A stretch of DNA of 64,000 nt from Neurospora intermedia (lineage: Eukaryota > Ascomycota > Sordariomycetes > Sordariales > Sordariaceae), in contig BTPP01000007.1 of the NCBI GenBank assembly GCA_037102815.1, forward strand, positions 930,001 through 994,000, given 5' to 3'. Shown here piece by piece: positions 36,856 to 51,513 of this stretch (the first letter of the stretch is position 1; each line of letters begins with the position of its first letter). The notes below the pieces were generated by a model that was not told the DNA's origin, made no database searches, and saw only the letters and a list, made by a program, of their open reading frames with translations. A program made the translations under genes and the position numbers.

Positions 36856-39800
36856 AATTCTCCCTTTGAATCTTACAATAGGTCCCCTAAGTAAATTTAT
36901 TACTACTTGTATATATATATATAATTAACGTTTTCCCCTATTATTCCTATTCCTTCTATATCCCTTTTTACTTTTATTAATTAAATCTTTTTCTTTAGTA
37001 TTATTAGTAAGGAGACGATTATTTATATCTCTAATAATATTGTCCTAGGTTATTCCAATAATTGTTAAAGGTCTTCGCAATTTTAAACGAATATTTGGAT
37101 TAAACCTTTCTTTAAATTCTATTAGAATTTGGGTAGGGTTATTCGGATTATAGTTAGGAAGGTTATTTAATTTATATTCTATACGGCGAATAGGATGGAT
37201 TAAAGAGTTTATTATAAATTTATGAGAGTTAAAGTTAAGTAGTATATCTATAGTTATTTTATTAAGTATTAGGCTTCTATTTGTAATAGGTGTCTCTCTT
37301 ATTGAGTAGAAGCTCTTAAATCCGGTTATTAGGGATAATTTTTACTATAAGATAGGTATAAGGGTCGATAGTATACGTTTGTGCTAAGAGGAGTTGGAGG
37401 GGGTAAATAGGTTCGAGGTCCTTCTAAAATCTAAAGGGATTGGGGATTAATTAATCCTCTTTATTTAAGTAAGCGTTTATATTAAATTTATAAGTAATTT
37501 TAAACTATTTAGTAAATTAATACTTCTAGGAATTAATAGAATTCTATTTTCTAATAATAGTTTAAGGTTTCTTATATTCCTAGGCGGTAGAGGAGTTTTT
37601 AATTATATTTAATTTATTAGAGTGTTGAGGGAAAGAGCGTTAATTCTTTTAGAAGGGTTGGATATAGCTAGCGTTAAACTATAGTATATTTAATTATCGA
37701 TATTCAATTAAATAGAAGTATTCTATTTCCTAATTGATTAAGGATTTAGAAGTAATAATATTGTTAAACGAAACGAAGCTAGAGTAGAAAATAGTTAATT
37801 CGTTATCCTAGAGCTTTATAAATAAGTTATAATCTATCGAAATAGAATTAGAATTAATTATCGAAAAGAAACTATAGGCGGAGGCAAATAAATATTACTA
37901 GAGGAAGAAGTTAATCTTCTAACTTTTTTTTATTGTATTATAGAAATAGGAAAGGAGGAGTTAGACGATAACGAATTAGAGGATAAGGAACTTTTATTAC
38001 TACTTTTATTAATAAGTATTATTAATATATATTAGAATAGAGGAAGGTTAATAAGGGTATTAGGGCTATTATATAATTAATACCGAGAAAAGATCTTTAT
38101 ACTTCCTAGTCTTTCTATACGTCGCCCTTTATTTAACTCTTTATTATTCTTCTAAGTGAGATGATTCTTTGGCTAAATAAAACGCTAAGGCCTTTTTTTA
38201 TTGCTGTATATATATTTGTACTACTAGGATAGGAAGTTGGCTAATCTATTATCGACTATATATAGTACTTTAAGTTTAAATTTGCGAGGTGGGCTATTGG
38301 GGTACTATTATTTTATCTATAAAGTATTATAGATTATTCTTTAGTACTATTGTACTATAACGTTCTCTCTCTATTCTTAATTAAATACTATATAGTACTT
38401 TTATATTGTATTCTATTATTAGGTCTTTGGCTTTAGTATTTAGAAGTTTGAATTATATTCTATTAGTCTTATTCTTATAGTTTCTACTACTATTAATTTA
38501 TAGATCTAATTAGAGATTTGGGTAACGAATTCGATTTATTGAATAATAAGGCCTGGGTTAGTCTTGAATACTTTCTAAATATTAAAGCTTTAAAATAATA
38601 AAATTAAAATTATTTTTATATTTTATAATATAGAACCTTCAAGATTAAAATTATAGTAATCTTATTAATTTATTAATTAATTAAAGATAGTTACCGAGAA
38701 ATAGTAGTTCTTAAGGTAGATAAGGATTACCCAAAACCTTTTTTTTTTTATAGGTAATCGAATATTATTCGAATTACTTATAAACTTTAGAGTTCTACCG
38801 TTGAATTATATATACTTATTTAATATAAAGATTATTCTTACCCCTTTTCTAATTACTTATAAAAGTAGGGTAATTAAATTATTAATATAAGTGTAGGTAT
38901 ACTTATTGATACTATACTAAAGGTCGGCTAAGTATACTATAATCCGTTTTTAATTATAAAAACCTTTATTATTAAGTAGGAAAGCCCCTACCTAATTAGG
39001 TTATAGTCTATTATAAAAGATCCTACCGAATACTTTATTAGATTCTAGTTCCTTATAAGGTATTTTAAGGTTGTATTACTAATTTAATTAAATACTACTC
39101 AATTCGGAATGTTCTAAAGGTATATATCTATTCTTTAAATTTAAATTTCGAAGGGGGTTAAGGTATATTTTATAATATTAGAGGTTATTCTTATATTTTA
39201 GGATCTAATTGTATAGTTAATTTATTTTTATAATATATAATTATATTTTAATCCTTTATAATAAATTAAGAAAGGATCCTTAATAATTTTATACGTATTA
39301 ATTAGTAAAGCTTTAATATATTGTTAATATCGGTTTAAGTACTTTATTCGTATTAGGTTAAAGTATTCGATTAATAAATAGTTAATTAAATATAAATTTA
39401 ATAATTTCTTTAGTCTATTTCTACTAAAAGTTTTTTAATAGTATAATTACCCGGCTATTAAAATAATTTATAATCGGTACCTTACTATAACTATATAAAA
39501 ATTAAATATTGCGAATAATAATAGGCTATTAAGGTTGTTTATTATTAATATTATTAGATTTAACTATATTACTTTAATTTAGAGTAGCCTAAGGTCTTTT
39601 ACCCTCGGTTTTAATAAATCTACCGGTATTATTATTAATTAAAGTAATTTTAATTTTATTATTAGTAATAGTATAATTATTAGAGGATATATTTATATTT
39701 TTCTTTTGTAAGTGTTTAATTTGTATGTAGTAGAAAGGAAGGGTTAAACTAACGTTTAAATTGTATTAAATCGAATTTAAAAGAGAAGTGAAGGATATAG

Positions 39801-41000
39801 GTTGTATTGGATCGAGATTATCGTAATAGAGAAGAAAGTACTTAGAAGTCTTAAGCTTTTTAATATTATTATATTAAGAGAGGAAAGGAAAAGAAGGAAG
39901 GAGACGGGGGGAGAAGGGTATTATATAAATATTTTATAAATTATTTAATTAATTTATTTAATTATTAAAAGTATTTTTTTAAAGTTATTACTTACTTAAC
40001 TTATAATATAATATTTAACTTCGTAGTATTTACCTTTTATATAATAAATTTATCCTTTCTTTTAAGATTATTATATAGGTAGTAGACTATAAAGGTTGAA
40101 GGTAGTAATAATCTTTTATTTCTTCTTTTTCTAGCGGTTATAATAACTTTAATAGTTGCTTAATATAGTAGGCTTTCTCTAATTAATTACCTTCATTTAG
40201 AGTTATAAATAATAGATTAAATATTAATAGTAATCTATAGTTTAGGTATAAAAACCTACCTCCTTTAGTCGGTCTTTCCCTTTTTACCTTTTTCTTTTTT
40301 TAATTAATTCTTTATTTTTCTATTAACTTTTTTCCTTTACTATTAATATTTATCGTTAAAATATTTACCTACGGTTCTAATTAGTTTTAATAATACGGAA
40401 ATCCTATACAATTTTTTCCTCCTACTACTATTAATTAGCCAACCGGAATTTATTAGAATACTTATAAGAATAATATTCTTTAGGTATAGCCAAATAATAT
40501 TTCTCCTTTAATTTACCTTTTTATTATTTTTTACTAAATTTAGTATAACGATTGTCCTAAGGCTTATAAATATTTTTATTCGCAAATCTAGTAGTAGATT
40601 GGCTTTAGAGCTTTGCCTATAAATGCTATTTAAAGAGCCTACAAACTGATAGAGGGTATAATATTAATTATCTTTTATTTAAGAATCTATATTATATAAT
40701 ACCCTTTTTAAATATTATACTTTATACTACTATAGGGATTCCCTAATTGTTAAGAAGCCTTCCTATAAATATTTAACGGTTTTGGGGCTAAAGTATAGTT
40801 TTTTAATTAGATTAAATAAATTATAACTTCCTTTAATATAGTACCGAGATCGGTTTGGATTAACGCTAAAGGTGGTTGGCCTTTTGGTCGTTATATTTAT
40901 TTTATAATTCAATAGGATAAGTAGTTTAAAGTATTGGTTATTTAAATCTTTAGTAAAAAGTATATATCTTTATTCCCTAATTAGTTCTTTATTAATTTTT
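36856..41000 (-). other. Unassigned 3' interior of element 4
   Basis: About 4 kb between the end of integrase and the 3' LTR. CpA is almost absent on the plus strand while TpG persists. Some minus-strand stretches read protein-like (for example around 38,900-39,100, with an LGRGFPT- or GAFLL-type run depending on frame), but no domain can be named. A polypurine region lies at 39,860-39,915. This could be an extra ORF, long 3' non-coding DNA or an old inserted element. Confidence 0.4.
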
Positions 41001-44000
41001 TCTCTAGATATTAATAATTCTTTATAGTATAGCTATTATATTATAATATTCTAAAAGGAATATATATTAGTATTTTGTAATACTTCTAACTAGTTCGAAC
41101 GGATTCTAATTATTAGTCCTTTTACTAAATATCGTTCGCTTTTTTTATTTAACTTTAAAGATGGTATTTATAATAATTGTATATAGAATTATAGAGTGGT
41201 TAAAGAATATACTATAAGCTCGGTATCTTTAGTATATATTTGTAATTCGGGTATTCTTTATATTAATAAGCTAAATACTAGGTAGTATAGTAATTGGGAA
41301 GAATAAATAGTTATTAATGTTCCTCTATTATAATTTTATACTAAAGTATTCTTTAGAGGGGAGATTAGGCCTTAGTTTGAATATTTTCGACGAGAAAGGG
41401 GGTTGGAGGTTAGGGGTCTAAGGTTGGATTTATTTAGTATATTCTAAGTTATAAGGCAATTGATATATTTACGCTATTTTTTAGGATGGGAATTCTAGGG
41501 TAAAAATATATAAAAATTTTCTTAGGATAGTTACCTTTAAATATTATTAGAAGGATTATTATATTTAAATTTTATTTAGTAGTTTAATAATAAGTATTTT
41601 AACTATTTTAGTTTTTCTTGTATTATAGGGAATATTTTTAGTATTATAGTATATAGTAAAGTATAAGCTTTTTCTTATTTTTCTCTTCCCTTCGAAAGGA
41701 ATAACGATATTTATTCGGTTCCTTTCGTATAAAATAAGAAATAATTGAAGTAGTTAATTTTATAGTAGTATCTAATTATGTAGAGTATTAAAGGTTCTTA
41801 CTCCCTTACTTATATATTAGTTTCTAATTTTTAAGTTTCCTTTAGGGTAAAATGATTTTAAAATTCTTATTGTACTATTCTATTATCCGCTATATTTTTC
41901 TTTCGGTGTTCTAATTAGTCGTATAATTTATAGCTTTCCCTATAGTATTTTTATTAATTATAGGTTCCTTTAAAGTTTCCTTTAGATATAGTAAAGGAAG
42001 CGTTTTTTAATTAATTATATTATAGTCTGGTTCTAATTATATACTATTATATAAAAAGTATTTTTTAATTCTCTTAGCCGGGTAGGAAGTAGTAATATTA
42101 ATACTATTTAAAGTTTTTAAGAAGTATTTATATTTGGAGGTAATTTTTTTAATTCGAAAAGGATTAAGTTAGTAGTAAATTAGTTTTTTAATCGAATTTA
42201 TATCGATTCGTCGAATATAGTTATAAATTAGTATTAGATCTCTTATTTGTAGTTTTACAATATCGGGCCTAATTTTGCCCTTATTTATTAAATTGTAGTA
42301 CTTTGTAGCTTTTTGCTTTATTATTGAGATTCGTTTAGTAGTAAAATTAAATTTATATTTATTATTTTATAGTAAACGGGCTCTAATAAGTATTAAATTG
42401 AGTTGGGCTTTAAGTGATTTATTATTTTATATATTACTTTATTATATAATTTTCTAAGATAATAGGTTAAATTTAATTGGTGAGATAGGATTATATTTGT
42501 AATTGAGGTAGAAGGGAGTAAAATTATAGTTTCCCCAGACTATAGTCCGATTTATAAATAAAATATAAGGTAATTAGGGCTTCTAATTATTTTTTATACC
42601 GCTAATGAGCTTTACGAATATTATTATAATTAGGAAGTACTTAAATTTATTTACTCCGTTTGCTTTAGAATTATAGGGTAAGATCCTTATAAAAGGGATA
42701 TTGAACTTCCTAAGTAGGTTTTCGTAGTCTTTCCGGAATTCCGAACCGCTATTAATAATAATTAATAAGGGTAGGCCCTATTAATAAATAATTTATATTT
42801 TAATAAAGTGAGTTATATATTTTAAATTTATTGTAGGGAGGATATTTGCTTCTATATAATTAGTAAGGTTATCCTATACTTTAATAATTTTAATTCTTTT
42901 ATTATCCTTTCCTAGTATATATTAAATATTTAATATCTACTTATAAAAGGGTTGTAGTAATAGATTAGTATATTAAAAAGTATTAATAAACCGTTTAGGA
43001 TTCTATTTCTAATAGTTTAGGTAAAATTTAATACGCTTTTTTATATAGGAATAAATACCCTTCTACTAGTAGAAGTTGGTAATACGGTAGTAAATTACTT
43101 TTCTTCTTTTATAGTTAATTTTATTATAATATTTGCGAAAGATAATATTATAATTAGTATTATTATCGATAAATCTACGTAGTACCTAATTAGTATCCGT
43201 AGAGTATAACTATAAAATTCTTTTATAGAAGAAAAACTTTAGAGCTTTAATTTTAAAGCGCTATTATTCTAATTTAGTAGTTAAATTAATAAATAGTTCT
43301 AACGTTTAAAAGTATTTAGTAATTCTTTGAGAATCGTAAATCTATTGTTCCTTTAAAGGTTCCTAATTTTTTTCCCTTAATTTAATATTCCATTGAATTT
43401 TACTATATAGATTTATTAATTTATAAAATCGTTAATATCTTTTTCTTTAACTTTATTCCGCTAATTTATTACCGAAGAAGGTATATAGGAAAGGTTATTA
43501 GTAATAATATTTTTCTTTCTTAGGATATATTTAATTTCGAAGTTGAATAGTCGAATCTAAGTAATTTAATGTATAATTATTGCTATTAGGATATTAGATA
43601 TTATACTATTTAATTAGTAGATTATAATTTAAATATTAATTTTAATAATAAAATAGATGCCGAATAGGTAGCGCTTTAATCGCTTTAAAGTATAAAGTAG
43701 CCCGCGAAGTTTTTATTTAGTAGCATTATATTTTTTTTTAGCGTTTAATTAAATGCCGCTTTCGAACCGATAAAGGTAGTGTTTACTATCTAGCCTAATT
43801 TATTTAATAACCGCCCCCCAACCAATTAGTAATACGTCTACTATAAGGAAAATATCCTTATACTAATTATTATTATAAATAATAGGTATAAGATAAAGAG
43901 CCGATAGAACTTTATACTATAAATATTCTAGAGTAAATTATTTATTCTCTATCTATTACTATTTAGTATTTTTTTTTAATAAAGTATATAAGGGCTAAAC

Positions 44001-45299
44001 TATTATAGTAAAATCTTTAATTTAAATTCAATAGTATTTAATAATCCTTAAGAAGGTTTTTAATTGCTAGAGTTCTTTACCTTTCTATTTAGTAAATTTA
44101 CAATCTTCTTATTAAAGGATTTTAGAAATTTTATAGGGGGAAAGTTATTTATTATCCTTTAAGTAAAGGTATCCTATAAATTTAATTTTAGGTTAATATT
44201 ATTTAGACTTTTCGGTTACAATAGTGTAACTATTAAGTTCGATATTAATTAGGACTTTATTAATATTAATTAAGTAATTAAAGACGTATTTATATATATT
44301 AAATTTAATTTTAAGTCTATTATAATTTATAGTAGTTAATTTAATATAAATATCGTTTAAGTAGGGTTTATAAATAGTAGGGATTAGATTATACAATATT
44401 TTAATTATTACCCGAGAGAATTAAATAATAGAGTTTATTCCTCTTTAGGGTAATATAATTATCTTCTTTATTCTTATTATATTTTGGAAGGTAGTAATAT
44501 CCTTATTCTTCTTATTAAGAGGAATTTAATTGTATTTAGAAAAAAGGTTAAGAAGGGAAAGTATTTTAAATCCTCCGAATTTTTTATTAAGTTTTTTACA
44601 ATTAGGAGGGATATTAGAATTATGTAAAGTAATTATATTAATTCGTTAGGTATTATTGATTAATTGAAGGCCTTTATCCTTCTTAAATATTAGGAATTAA
44701 TTATTCCGGTAGGTAGTATAATTATTTTTTAGCGTTCCTTATTGGATTCTATTTTTTAATAGTTTGTAAACTCTTTAATAGTTAGCCTTCGGAATTGGAA
44801 TTAATTTATATTATTATACTGAATATAGAATAGTTCTAATTTCTTAGGGAGGGAAGATATTAGGTTCAATCTTTCCTACGTAATTAAAATCCTATACGAG
44901 AGCTACTTTATAGTTTTGAAGAATATAAGTAAATATCTCTTATTCTTCCTTAATTAGATTATTATATAAACCGTTAAATATAGTTTATAAGCGTTCGGGG
45001 GTTAGCCGTTCTCTTTTAAGTATATTTGAGAAATGTAGTATAATAATTTTATTCTATAGCGATAGATAAGTTTTTTATTATTATTCTAACCTATTTTTTA
45101 AAGTTATAAGATATTATAATTTCTATTTTAAGTTTCCTTTTAGCTTTGAACTATTAGAAGGTACGTTGTCGATTAGTAATACCTTCTAATCTTTCTGCTT
45201 ATATATAATATAAGTAGTAAAGTTCTTAGAAGGTATTATATTATATAATAGTAATTAATTAACCTTTATATTAGTAGGTGTAGGCTTACTATTTTTATA

Positions 45300-48200
45300 G
45301 TTTTTCTCTCTTTTATTTATACGCTTTAACTATTGTACCGATGCCTAATATTAAATAAAGTTATATATTTATTTTTTAAATTCTATAGCGAGCTCCTTTT
45401 CTTTTATTATAGAATAGGGAGTATTCCTTATAATTATAATATTAAATACGTTATTTAAATTGTTATAGTTAGTATTATTAAGGTCCTTAAATAAAAGTCT
45501 TTCGAATTGTCTATTATTAAGTGGTTCGTTTTGTAAAAATTCTTAGAAGAATTTTAAGACGGCCTTCTTTAATATATAATATCTTTTTTAAATGTCCTGT
45601 AAATAGTTTAATAATTTATTAACTATTGAATTTTCGATCTATTTAAGGATTTTATTTTAGGCTTCGCTATTGTACTAAATAGGAATTAATATATTAATTC
45701 TAAAATTAACCCCTAAATAATTAGCGAGCCTATTTAGGGTGGACGGCTATTTATCGAATTCTTAGGCGTATAGTATTACTTACGCGCTTAGCCTCGCTCT
45801 CTTTTTCGGAATTAGTATAGTTTTAATAATTATTTCTTCTATTAATACATTAATTAATTCGATACTATATATCGAATAATTTAGTTTTATTTAGGTATTT
45901 TTAAAGAATAATTGTCTAAATATAATATTATAATATAATAAGTAAGTATTAGTAATAAAGAAGTGTATTTCCTGTAGAATATTAGTTAGTTATATTTAAT
46001 TATAGGCTTCCTTAATAAAGTTTCGTCTACTTCTATTACTATTTGTATTAGAAGCCCCGGTATTTATAATAGTTAAATTGTATTCTTTAGCTATATTGTA
46101 TATAATTATATTTACTTTTGCGCTTATATTAAGGAGGGCTCTAATTTTTAGTCCTTTTTGCTATAGAGAGATAAATAGGGTTAGTAGAATAGATATCCTA
46201 ATTGCGTCCCTTAAATACGATAGGTAGGAAAGTTTATTTAAATAGGTATACAATTGTATAAAAATAATTACTTTTATTGTATATTAGAAAGCGGACTTTA
46301 GTATATCTTCCCGAATAAGTTCGGTTGTACTATTTAATTTTTAATTTAAATAGTAAATAGAGGTTTTAGTAGAGTTCTATCTTTCGGTTATTTTATTTAC
46401 TATCTCTTTAATAAATACGCTATTAATTTCGTATTAGGTTATAGGAATAATTTAATTCGCTTCTTTAAATTAATTGGCTATTATACTACCTTTATAGGAG
46501 ATTCTAATAATATTATCCTTATTTAAGCTAGCTTTATATTAGATTAAGGTAATAAATACTATTATAAACCGTTAATCTATATAGTATAGTTCCCTAATCC
46601 GATAGGGAATATTATAATTAATAGTTTTAAATACGAGAGGGTATTATTCTTTAACCCTTTTAATAGCCTCCTTTATAATAATATTAGTATTAACAATTTT
46701 AGTAAGCTTTATAGAGGATAAAATAGTAGGTTTTACGAATATATTTTCTTTATTAGAATCCGGGGTTAGTAAATTAATTATTTTATCTTTTATTGTTGGC
46801 CTAAGGATCTTTATTAGTTAGATTATTAGAGGCGGTTAATTGAATTCTAGGGTAGGGGGTTGAAGTATATTATTTTCGAATATAGTAGTACTATTATTAA
46901 TAGTATTTATTTATTATAATTATTTATTAGAACGATTAGGAAAAGATATTTCCCCTATAAGGTTTGTAAATTATTTACTAGGCTCTATAGTACTAGTTTT
47001 TTAGTTATATAGCTTCGGATTAGATATTATATTAGTTATCGTTTAATAGGTGCTCTCGATTTAATAATCTAAGGATTAAAGTCTTTAGAGGAAATATATA
47101 TAATTGTCCTTTATTCTATATATAAGTTATATTTAAAAAATAGAAGGATTTTAATATTTAAATTATTTAATAGAAGTTATAAGAGTTTTTATATAATATA
47201 AAGAAGAGAGTATTTATCCGGTAATTATAATATCGTTTATTAATTTTAACGTTCCTTCGGGAAATAAATTTAGTAGGCTATTAGTTAAAAGTAGTATAGG
47301 TTCTATAGTTATAAGGTTAGATTCTTCTAAGATATTCCTTAGAAGTACTTCCTTAAATATTTATTTTTAAAATAGTAGTTAAATTGGATAATCTTTAGTA
47401 GTATTAGCTATTCTAATAAAGTAGGTATTAAAGGTCTAGGGGTATTCTATTAGTATTTAGCGAATTGTAATAATTTTATATTTAGTTAGAGATCTTCGGT
47501 AGATTTCTTAAGTAATATTTAATCCGTTAGTTATATAATAGTAGTTTAGCAAATTAGTACCTATTATATTTATAGAAGTATTTAACCTACTATTCTTTTA
47601 CTACTACCGGTTGCGTATATTACTAGGTAGTAGAGAAAATTTTAGTTCGAATCGGCATTTTCTCTTTAGTACCTATATATTCTTTTTCTAGCGATCGAAA
47701 ATAGCCTTATATTCGGGAGATGTCCCGTAAATTGCTATCTAAGATTGCGTTAGAAATCTTAATTTCCTATCTTTAATAATTAAAACTATTACTTTATTAG
47801 GAATATAGTCGTTATAATCCTCTTTATTATTAATTATAATAGTTATTTATAAAGTAAGTATAGGATTTCGAGGCCGATAAATAATTAATTTACCTTTTTA
47901 AATATTATTAATTATCTCTTAATATTAGTTTTAGTAATAATTATTATTATACTAGTAATAACGGATTTAACGTCCGTCCCTACGGTTTTAATTATTTCTT
48001 CTATTATTTTTTCTTCTACTTCGGCCTCTTATAAAAGTGCTGTTTATATAGCCTCCTCTTTTATTAGTAGTATAATTCTATTTAATTATCGATAAGAAAT
48101 TGATTTAAACCTTTTCTTTTTGTTTTTTTGTTAGCTTTTTATTGAGTTGAGACTATATAATCCTTATTTAATTGAATTCTTTAATTATCTTTTTAATATT

Positions 48201-50820
48201 TAATTTTTCGGCTAAATAGGACGTAGTAGGTACTAAAGTGGTAGTTTAGGTCGTTAAAGGAATTTTTTTATATAAAGGTTAGTCGGAATTACTATTTAAT
48301 CCGATTAGGCCGCTTTTCTTATTAATAACTATTAATATTCTTTTTTTAATTAATACTATATTTAGATTATTATTTAATAAATTATCTTCTTTATTATTAA
48401 TATAAGCGTTATTTTCGAAGTCGAAGTATTTGTAAATAGTCTTTATTATATTAATATAGAATTGTGACTAGGTTATTTGGTAGACCTTTTTTTTAAGCCT
48501 TATAATTGTTATAATTATCTTTTTAATTCTTTTTGTAAGCTTCTTATAGAAATTGCGAATAATTATAGATTGAGTAAAGTCCTTCTCTTTTTCGGGTTGT
48601 TTTATTAAGAGTATTAAATATTTAAGTATAGTTTTAACGATCTTTTCTCTATTATAGGGGATAGATTTATTGTAAAAGACTTTTAGTATAGTAGTTTTAC
48701 TATTTGTCTAATTTAGGTCTAACGCTAAGAATTCTTATTTAAGACGATAATAGAATTCTTTCTATATTTAAATACTTTTAGTAGTAGTGTTATTCGTTAT
48801 TTCTTTATAAATCTTTCGGGCGTTTAGTATATATTATTAGTATTAAGTATTTAGTTTAGCCTTATTAGAGAAGTAATAACTTTAAACCTTATTATTGAAC
48901 TCTTCTAAGTATTTAGAAATATACTTCCCTTTAAATTTGGCTTTGGGTGTATAATCTTTTACGAAGGAAGTTGTAAAAGTCTTAATTATTAATATTTATA
49001 TTAGGTATATATTAAATAGGCCTTTAAGTAGGTTTTTACTTAATAAATCTTTATTTAAAGTTTACTATATTTTGTATTTAGGTTCTTACTATTAATTAGG
49101 CTGTATAGTTATAATATTAGGTCCTAAGAGTCCTAAAGAAGGATTTTAATAATAATTAGAAGGGGTAAAAATAGGAGTAATAGAATAGGGATTTTAGTAA
49201 GTAAGAAAATACTATTTAGATTTAAAGTTTTAAGAATAGTTAGTTTCTAATTTAGTATAATAAAGTCTTAAAGGCGATTAAATAGGTTGTAAAAGAGTAA
49301 TACGAAGAAGCGGATATTAGGTTCGAAAATTAAATATAAAAGTAGATAAGATATATAAGTATAGAGTACGAATAGGACTAGGTTAGTTTAGTAATAGATT
49401 CCTAAAGGGGGTTAGTAATTAGTTTCCTAATTAAATTAATAAAGAAGTTGGAGATTAATTAGGTTTCGGAAAGGGGAAAAAGGTAATTTCTAATATAGGG
49501 GTCGAAGAAGGAAGAGCGGGATTTAAGAAGGATAGTAGGAATAGCTCTAGTATTAATATAAGAGGCTAATCCGATGCTTCTTAATTAATATACGGAGCTA
49601 AAGTTATAAAAATATTTCTATTATTTTAGATCCGGTTAGTATTGTTTATACTACTTTTGTATATTAATTAATTTATTTACCCCTTTTTTTCTCTTCTTCT
49701 AATTTAGAGGTCCCTAATCTCCTTTTTTATTTATTTTCCTACTAATTAAGTATTATCGTACTATTATACCTTCTCTAATTAGAGATTTCTAATTGGATTT
49801 CCTCTTTTCTTATTCTTTTAATATTCCTTTCCTTTTTCTTTCTCTAAATAAAAGGAACCTCTTTAGTTCTTACCCTCTACTTTTTCTACTTCTCTATTTT
49901 TATTATCGGTATTCGAGAGCGGTAATTCTTATTCTACGATAATAATATTATTATTAAAGCCCTTCTAATAAGGGCTTATAATAATTAATTACTTCCTTTT
50001 AGTTCTTAAAATATAATAATAGTAATAATTACAATTCTAAGAATCTATTAATAATAATTGCTAATATATTACGTAAAGGAAGAATTTGGAGGTAATAATT
50101 AGTACCCTTCCTTTATAGGAGTTGATTATAAATTTTTAAAGAAAAGGGGTCTAAGTACTATTTAATCTTTCTATGCTTATGTAGGGGCTATATATTATAA
50201 ATTTAGGGATATTAATCTTTAAAGGTTTAATACTAATATTTACCCTAATTATTGGCGGATTTTTTCGTTATTTATTATTCTTCGGATAGTTTTTTAATTA
50301 AATTACTGCTTAAGTAGCTTATTAATTGTCTATTCTTATTATTATTCTAATACTATTAATCGGATATTCGTTTATTTATTAGGTTATATAATTGAACTAT
50401 TATTATTTAGTAGTTTATTTATTATTTATATTTACTTACGTTTAATTATTACCGCTTGGATATTTGTTCCTCTATCTTTCTTATTAATTATTTATATTAT
50501 TATTTATACTCTAACGTTATATCCGAGCAGTAATCGGATAACTATTAATTAATTATATTATTAACGATCGTAGTACAGTTACTAATATAGCTATATATTA
50601 AATACTATTGAGGGCCCTGGGCTATAGTAAATATCCGGTGCTAGGGATCTTTATACTTTTTTGAAATAAAGCGATTTAAACTTCTTTATAACGATTAATT
50701 AGACGTCGCTGGCGAATATCGGGCAAACTTCAATAAGGATAGGAAGTTGTAAAGTCCCTATATTCGTTTTGGCTAATTTAGTATAGGGTTTTGATATTTA
50801 TTTTATTCTTATTACTAATT
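45300..50820 (-). other. Unassigned 5' interior of element 4 (gag side)
   Basis: About 5.5 kb between the 5' LTR and reverse transcriptase, where gag and protease should lie. Length is well beyond the usual 1.5-2.5 kb for gypsy gag-protease. A purine-rich part at 49,130-49,590 and a clustered pyrimidine-rich part at 49,680-49,930 are compositional landmarks. No domain was recognised by eye. Confidence 0.4.
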
Positions 50821-51513
50821 TAAAATAGCGAGAAAATTATAATAATAATAATAATTATACTACTATAATTAAAGTAATATATAAGGACTATAGTTTTTAA
50901 TTGTCTAATTTAATAGAGTAGTAAGTAATTTTTAAGCCTTTCTAAATAGTTGAGATAGGAGGTATCGGGCTAAATATAATTTACTGAGGTTTTATATCCG
51001 TTGAATAGCTGAATGTTTAGTCGCTGTTGCAAAACGAAGATAGTTGATAGATCTTTCAATATCTTCTTCCTATAAGTAAATAGAGAAATGAGTATATATT
51101 CCCTCTAGAGGGATAAAGGATTATTTAGTACAATAAAATAAGAAGAGGCAAATAATTAGAAATTATTAAGAATTATTATTTTATTTAATTAAGAATATTA
51201 AATTAAGATTAATTATTTAGTATAATAAAGAATGAATATTGTAATCTTCTATTGTCTCGTCTTTTGAAGTTCGATGTCCTGCCTATCCCCCTTATTTCTT
51301 TTCTTCTTCTGTTATCCCTATTTTTCTACCTTTTCTAATCTATTATCTTATCAAGTTGGTCCTACATTCTTTTGTCTTCCATCAATGCTAACTGTTCAAC
51401 TCTGTCTAGTCTAGAAAGTGTACCCTCTAATCCAGTACCCTTACTGAAAGTTCGAAAAAAATCATTGCAGAAAATAAATCAACGCATATGTTCCCGTATA
51501 CCACCCCAAATTA
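50821..51513 (-). repeat. 5' LTR of element 4 (right)
   Basis: 693 bp copy of 36,163-36,855. Its last 270 bp (from about 51,240) keep many CpA and TpG, so RIP fades here toward the gene-bearing flank. Confidence 0.9.

Larger units (their letters stand above)
36163..51513 (-). mobile_element. Element 4: 15.35-kb LTR retroelement, gypsy-like pol, broken
   Basis: Two 693-bp direct LTRs bound a 13.97-kb interior. A TTAA(T) duplication flanks it (36,159-36,162/3 and 51,514-51,517/8). On the minus strand a purine tract AAAGGGAGAATT lies right against the 36,855 end of the left LTR, making that LTR the 3' one and the element minus-oriented. Pol is recognisable on the minus strand: reverse transcriptase about 44,900-43,900 with a KPYLNDIYIK palm-type stretch inside a clean 65-codon frame at 44,396-44,199, RNase H following, and integrase about 43,100-42,000 (a GSEFRKD station visible). 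About 5.9 kb upstream and 5 kb downstream of pol are not assigned. Broken throughout, perhaps a hundred or more breaks. I saw no nested LTR pair explaining the size. Confidence 0.82.

Noticed and set aside
1-51513. Idea that the block is a centromere or a Starship-type giant transposon
   Set aside because: The RIP-mutated retroelement content fits Neurospora-type centromeres and also ordinary heterochromatin; 51 kb of one flank cannot tell. I saw no tyrosine-recombinase captain gene or cargo genes supporting a Starship.
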